Positions 41,035-42,685 of a stretch of 42,685 nucleotides of DNA are shown here, in pieces (position 1 is the first letter of the stretch; each line of letters opens with the position of its first letter). The DNA is taken from the NCBI GenBank assembly GCA_004359435.1, contig PTET01000001.1, positions 791,435 through 834,119 of the forward strand, written 5' to 3'. This stretch comes from Flavobacteriaceae bacterium. GTDB taxonomy: Bacteria; Bacteroidota; Bacteroidia; Flavobacteriales; Weeksellaceae. Both the position numbers and the translations under genes were made by a program. Below the pieces are notes generated by a model. The model saw only the letters and a program-made list of their open reading frames with translations. It did not search any database and had not been told where the DNA came from.

Positions 41035-42685
41035 ACGATTTCTACAAGTTTGGGGTCAATCTGGGTAGTAAAACTACCATAATTTAGCCAGATTTTGTTT
41101 TTGGTTATTTTGTCTATAATTCCAATGGAGGTAGAGCCTTTAATTTTTACTCTTGCGCCAAGGGTAAGTGATGCAATTTTCTTTTCTTCTTTCTTCTGTT
41201 CAAGTTTTTCTTGGGTCTGTAATTTCTTTTCTAAGACGGTTTTTTGTAAAGATAAGTCTTTGTTTAACTCTTTTTTCTTTTGCTTTAAAAATAGGGCATT
41301 TTCTTTAGATTCAAGATTTTTAGATAGATTCATTTCTACCAGTTTTAAAAAATCTGCCAGTAGTTTTTTTCGATTTTTACTTTTAAAGTAATCCTCTTGC
41401 AAATTTTGGATTTTTAGCCCCAGTTGGTAGGCTTTGTTTTCTTCATTAAAAAGGGTTTGGTAATCCAAAAGTTTGTTTTCTATTTTGTTTTTGAGCGCTG
41501 AAATTTCAGATTGAGATTTTTCTGAGTGTTCCTTTATTCTTTCGATCGACTGATGGGTCGAATGAAGATTTGATTTTTCCATTTGCAGTTTGCTAATGGT
41601 TTGATCGAATTTTCGGGTATCTTCTTCAATTTTTTTCTTAGCTCGGTTGATGAGTCTAAAGGGGATTTTGTTTTTCTCGGCTACCTCAAAGGTAAAAGAG
41701 CTTCCAGCTTGACCCACCTCTAATTGATAAAGTGGATTTAGGTTTACAGCATCAAATAGCATACAGGCGTTGATGGCATGCTCAAGGGTTTCTACCTTAA
41801 TTTTTAGGTTGCTGTAGTGGGTTGTGATAACTCCAAAGCAATGTTTATCGTAGAATTCTTCTAAAAAAACTTCCGCCAAGGCACCTCCGAGTGCGGGATC
41901 AGAACCTGTACCAAATTCATCTACAAGTAAAAGCGAATTAGGAGTTACTTCTATCAAGAATCTTCTGGTTTTTTCTAACCTAGAGCTATAGGTGCTAAGC
42001 TGATTTTCAATAGACTGGCCATCTCCAATGTCGCTAAAAATTCCATCGAAAAGACAAAACTCGCTTTTTGGGTCAACCGAAGGCAAAAATCCAGTCTGAA
42101 GCATCGCGCAAAGCAGTCCAACTGTTTTAAGGGTGATGCTTTTTCCACCTGCATTGGGGCCAGAGATTACTACAATTCTATTGCTCGGATCTAAGGTCAA
42201 ATTTTGAGGGTGGGTAATCTGTTTTTTTTGATCGTTGCTCAATTTCAAAAGAGGATGATAGGCTTTAATAAGAGACAATTTTCTTTCCTTTAGATTTATC
42301 TCTGGCAGTACTCCGCCAATGGAGAGAGAAAATTTTGCCTTACAAAGCAAAAAGTCTATTTCTTGTAAAAAAGCCATTTCAGAGGACAAAGCCTGAGTTT
42401 TTTCACTTAAAGATCGGGTTAATTCTACAAGGATTTTATGAATTTCTTTCTTTTCTAATTCTTTGGCTATCTCAAGCTCCATGCAAAGGGAATGGGTTTC
42501 TTCGGGAAGAATAAAAACGATGTTTCCGCTTTTTGAGCTACCGAGTTGTTTTCCTTTTACTTTTCTTCGATACATGGCTTTCACAGCCAAAACCCTGAAA
42601 TTTCCATCTACAGACTCGCCGGTTGATTCCAAATAGTTTTGGCTTTGGTAAAATTTGAGTCTTTGGTCAAAGCGAAGGGATATTT
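41031..42685 (-). CDS. MutS2-type ATPase, 5' part outside the window
   Basis: At least 551 residues; the frame is open to the window edge. Walker A GPNAGGKSITLKTVG, the ABC-type STYSSRLEKT region, Walker B LLLVDEFGTGSDPALGG and the His switch ITTHYSNLK are all present. After the ATPase comes a long charged coiled coil (about 330-510) and a KOW-like end domain (LGARVKIKGSTSIGIIDKI). No C-terminal Smr nuclease domain follows, as in many flavobacterial MutS2-like proteins. MutS2 acts on branched DNA or collided ribosomes rather than in mismatch repair. The coupling to a secreted protease is unexpected. Confidence 0.9.
   Translation of the reverse strand, partial: ISLRFDQRLKFYQSQNYLESTGESVDGNFRVLAVKAMYRRKVKGKQLGSSKSGNIVFILPEETHSLCMELEIAKELEKKEIHKILVELTRSLSEKTQALSSEMAFLQEIDFLLCKAKFSLSIGGVLPEINLKERKLSLIKAYHPLLKLSNDQKKQITHPQNLTLDPSNRIVVISGPNAGGKSITLKTVGLLCAMLQTGFLPSVDPKSEFCLFDGIFSDIGDGQSIENQLSTYSSRLEKTRRFLIEVTPNSLLLVDEFGTGSDPALGGALAEVFLEEFYDKHCFGVITTHYSNLKIKVETLEHAINACMLFDAVNLNPLYQLEVGQAGSSFTFEVAEKNKIPFRLINRAKKKIEEDTRKFDQTISKLQMEKSNLHSTHQSIERIKEHSEKSQSEISALKNKIENKLLDYQTLFNEENKAYQLGLKIQNLQEDYFKSKNRKKLLADFLKLVEMNLSKNLESKENALFLKQKKKELNKDLSLQKTVLEKKLQTQEKLEQKKEEKKIASLTLGARVKIKGSTSIGIIDKITKNKIWLNYGSFTTQIDPKLVEIV

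Overview
The window looks like a chromosomal segment of a member of the Bacteroidota, most likely class Flavobacteriia. The evidence is the low-GC coding sequence, the gene order ileS - DksA-like - lspA, a short region-1.1-less primary sigma factor, promoters of the TTTG-N18..21-TAnnTTTG type, near absence of Shine-Dalgarno sequences, and a secreted protease with a type IX secretion C-terminal sorting domain. I saw no rRNA, tRNA, CRISPR array or phage. No stretch longer than 300 bases lacks a gene.

Layout. 1-1.0 kb: tail of rpsB, a hairpin, then tsf. 1.1-7.8 kb: an NlpE-like lipoprotein, then a mostly minus-strand block (a DUF1569 gene with an amber codon, AlkC-type glycosylase, Dus, M42 peptidase, small unknown protein, ABM monooxygenase, a broken alpha/beta hydrolase, a sterol-desaturase-like protein). 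7.9-14.7 kb: a broken PPK2, then a broken sensor kinase, a NarL-type regulator, a 1074-residue molybdopterin/FAD fusion related to assimilatory nitrate reductase, and its rubredoxin partner. 14.7-20.5 kb: EamA transporter, helix-hairpin-helix membrane protein, DSD1-like PLP protein, YceI, a nitroreductase remnant fused to the very start of rpoD, then rpe.

20.5-25.8 kb is the most unusual part. Small redox and accessory genes (bestrophin, carbonic anhydrase, F420-reductase-like protein, SDR, outer-membrane-like protein, DJ-1/PfpI, four-helix-bundle protein, HxlR) are separated by arrays of degenerate 7-bp repeats of the general form ATKNNNA. The arrays occur as forward/reverse pairs around a core. 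One pair encloses the four-helix-bundle gene and sits between the divergent DJ-1 and HxlR genes. Two pairs enclose a 73-nt core that is about 92% identical between them. One pair covers the start and signal-peptide codons of the outer-membrane-like protein. One unpaired array has 13 perfect copies and coincides with truncation of the bestrophin gene. My best candidate for an undescribed system is this set: a heptamer-bounded repeat family with a four-helix-bundle gene as its only protein-coding member.

25.8-42.7 kb: HxlR, a second sterol-desaturase-like protein, a broken PhzF, the ileS-DksA-lspA-trpS-M1 peptidase cluster, a 1-Cys peroxiredoxin, a third sterol-desaturase-like protein, a DUF1697 protein, an S8 protease with thrombospondin-3 repeats, and the 3' part of a MutS2 gene.

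A second theme is gene damage. Five enzyme genes (alpha/beta hydrolase, PPK2, sensor kinase, DJ-1/PfpI, PhzF) each appear to have lost one internal, out-of-frame piece, usually carrying catalytic residues. A nitroreductase has lost its 5' half at a junction that also leaves rpoD without a native leader. These may be real gene decay or assembly deletions, and read mapping would separate the two.
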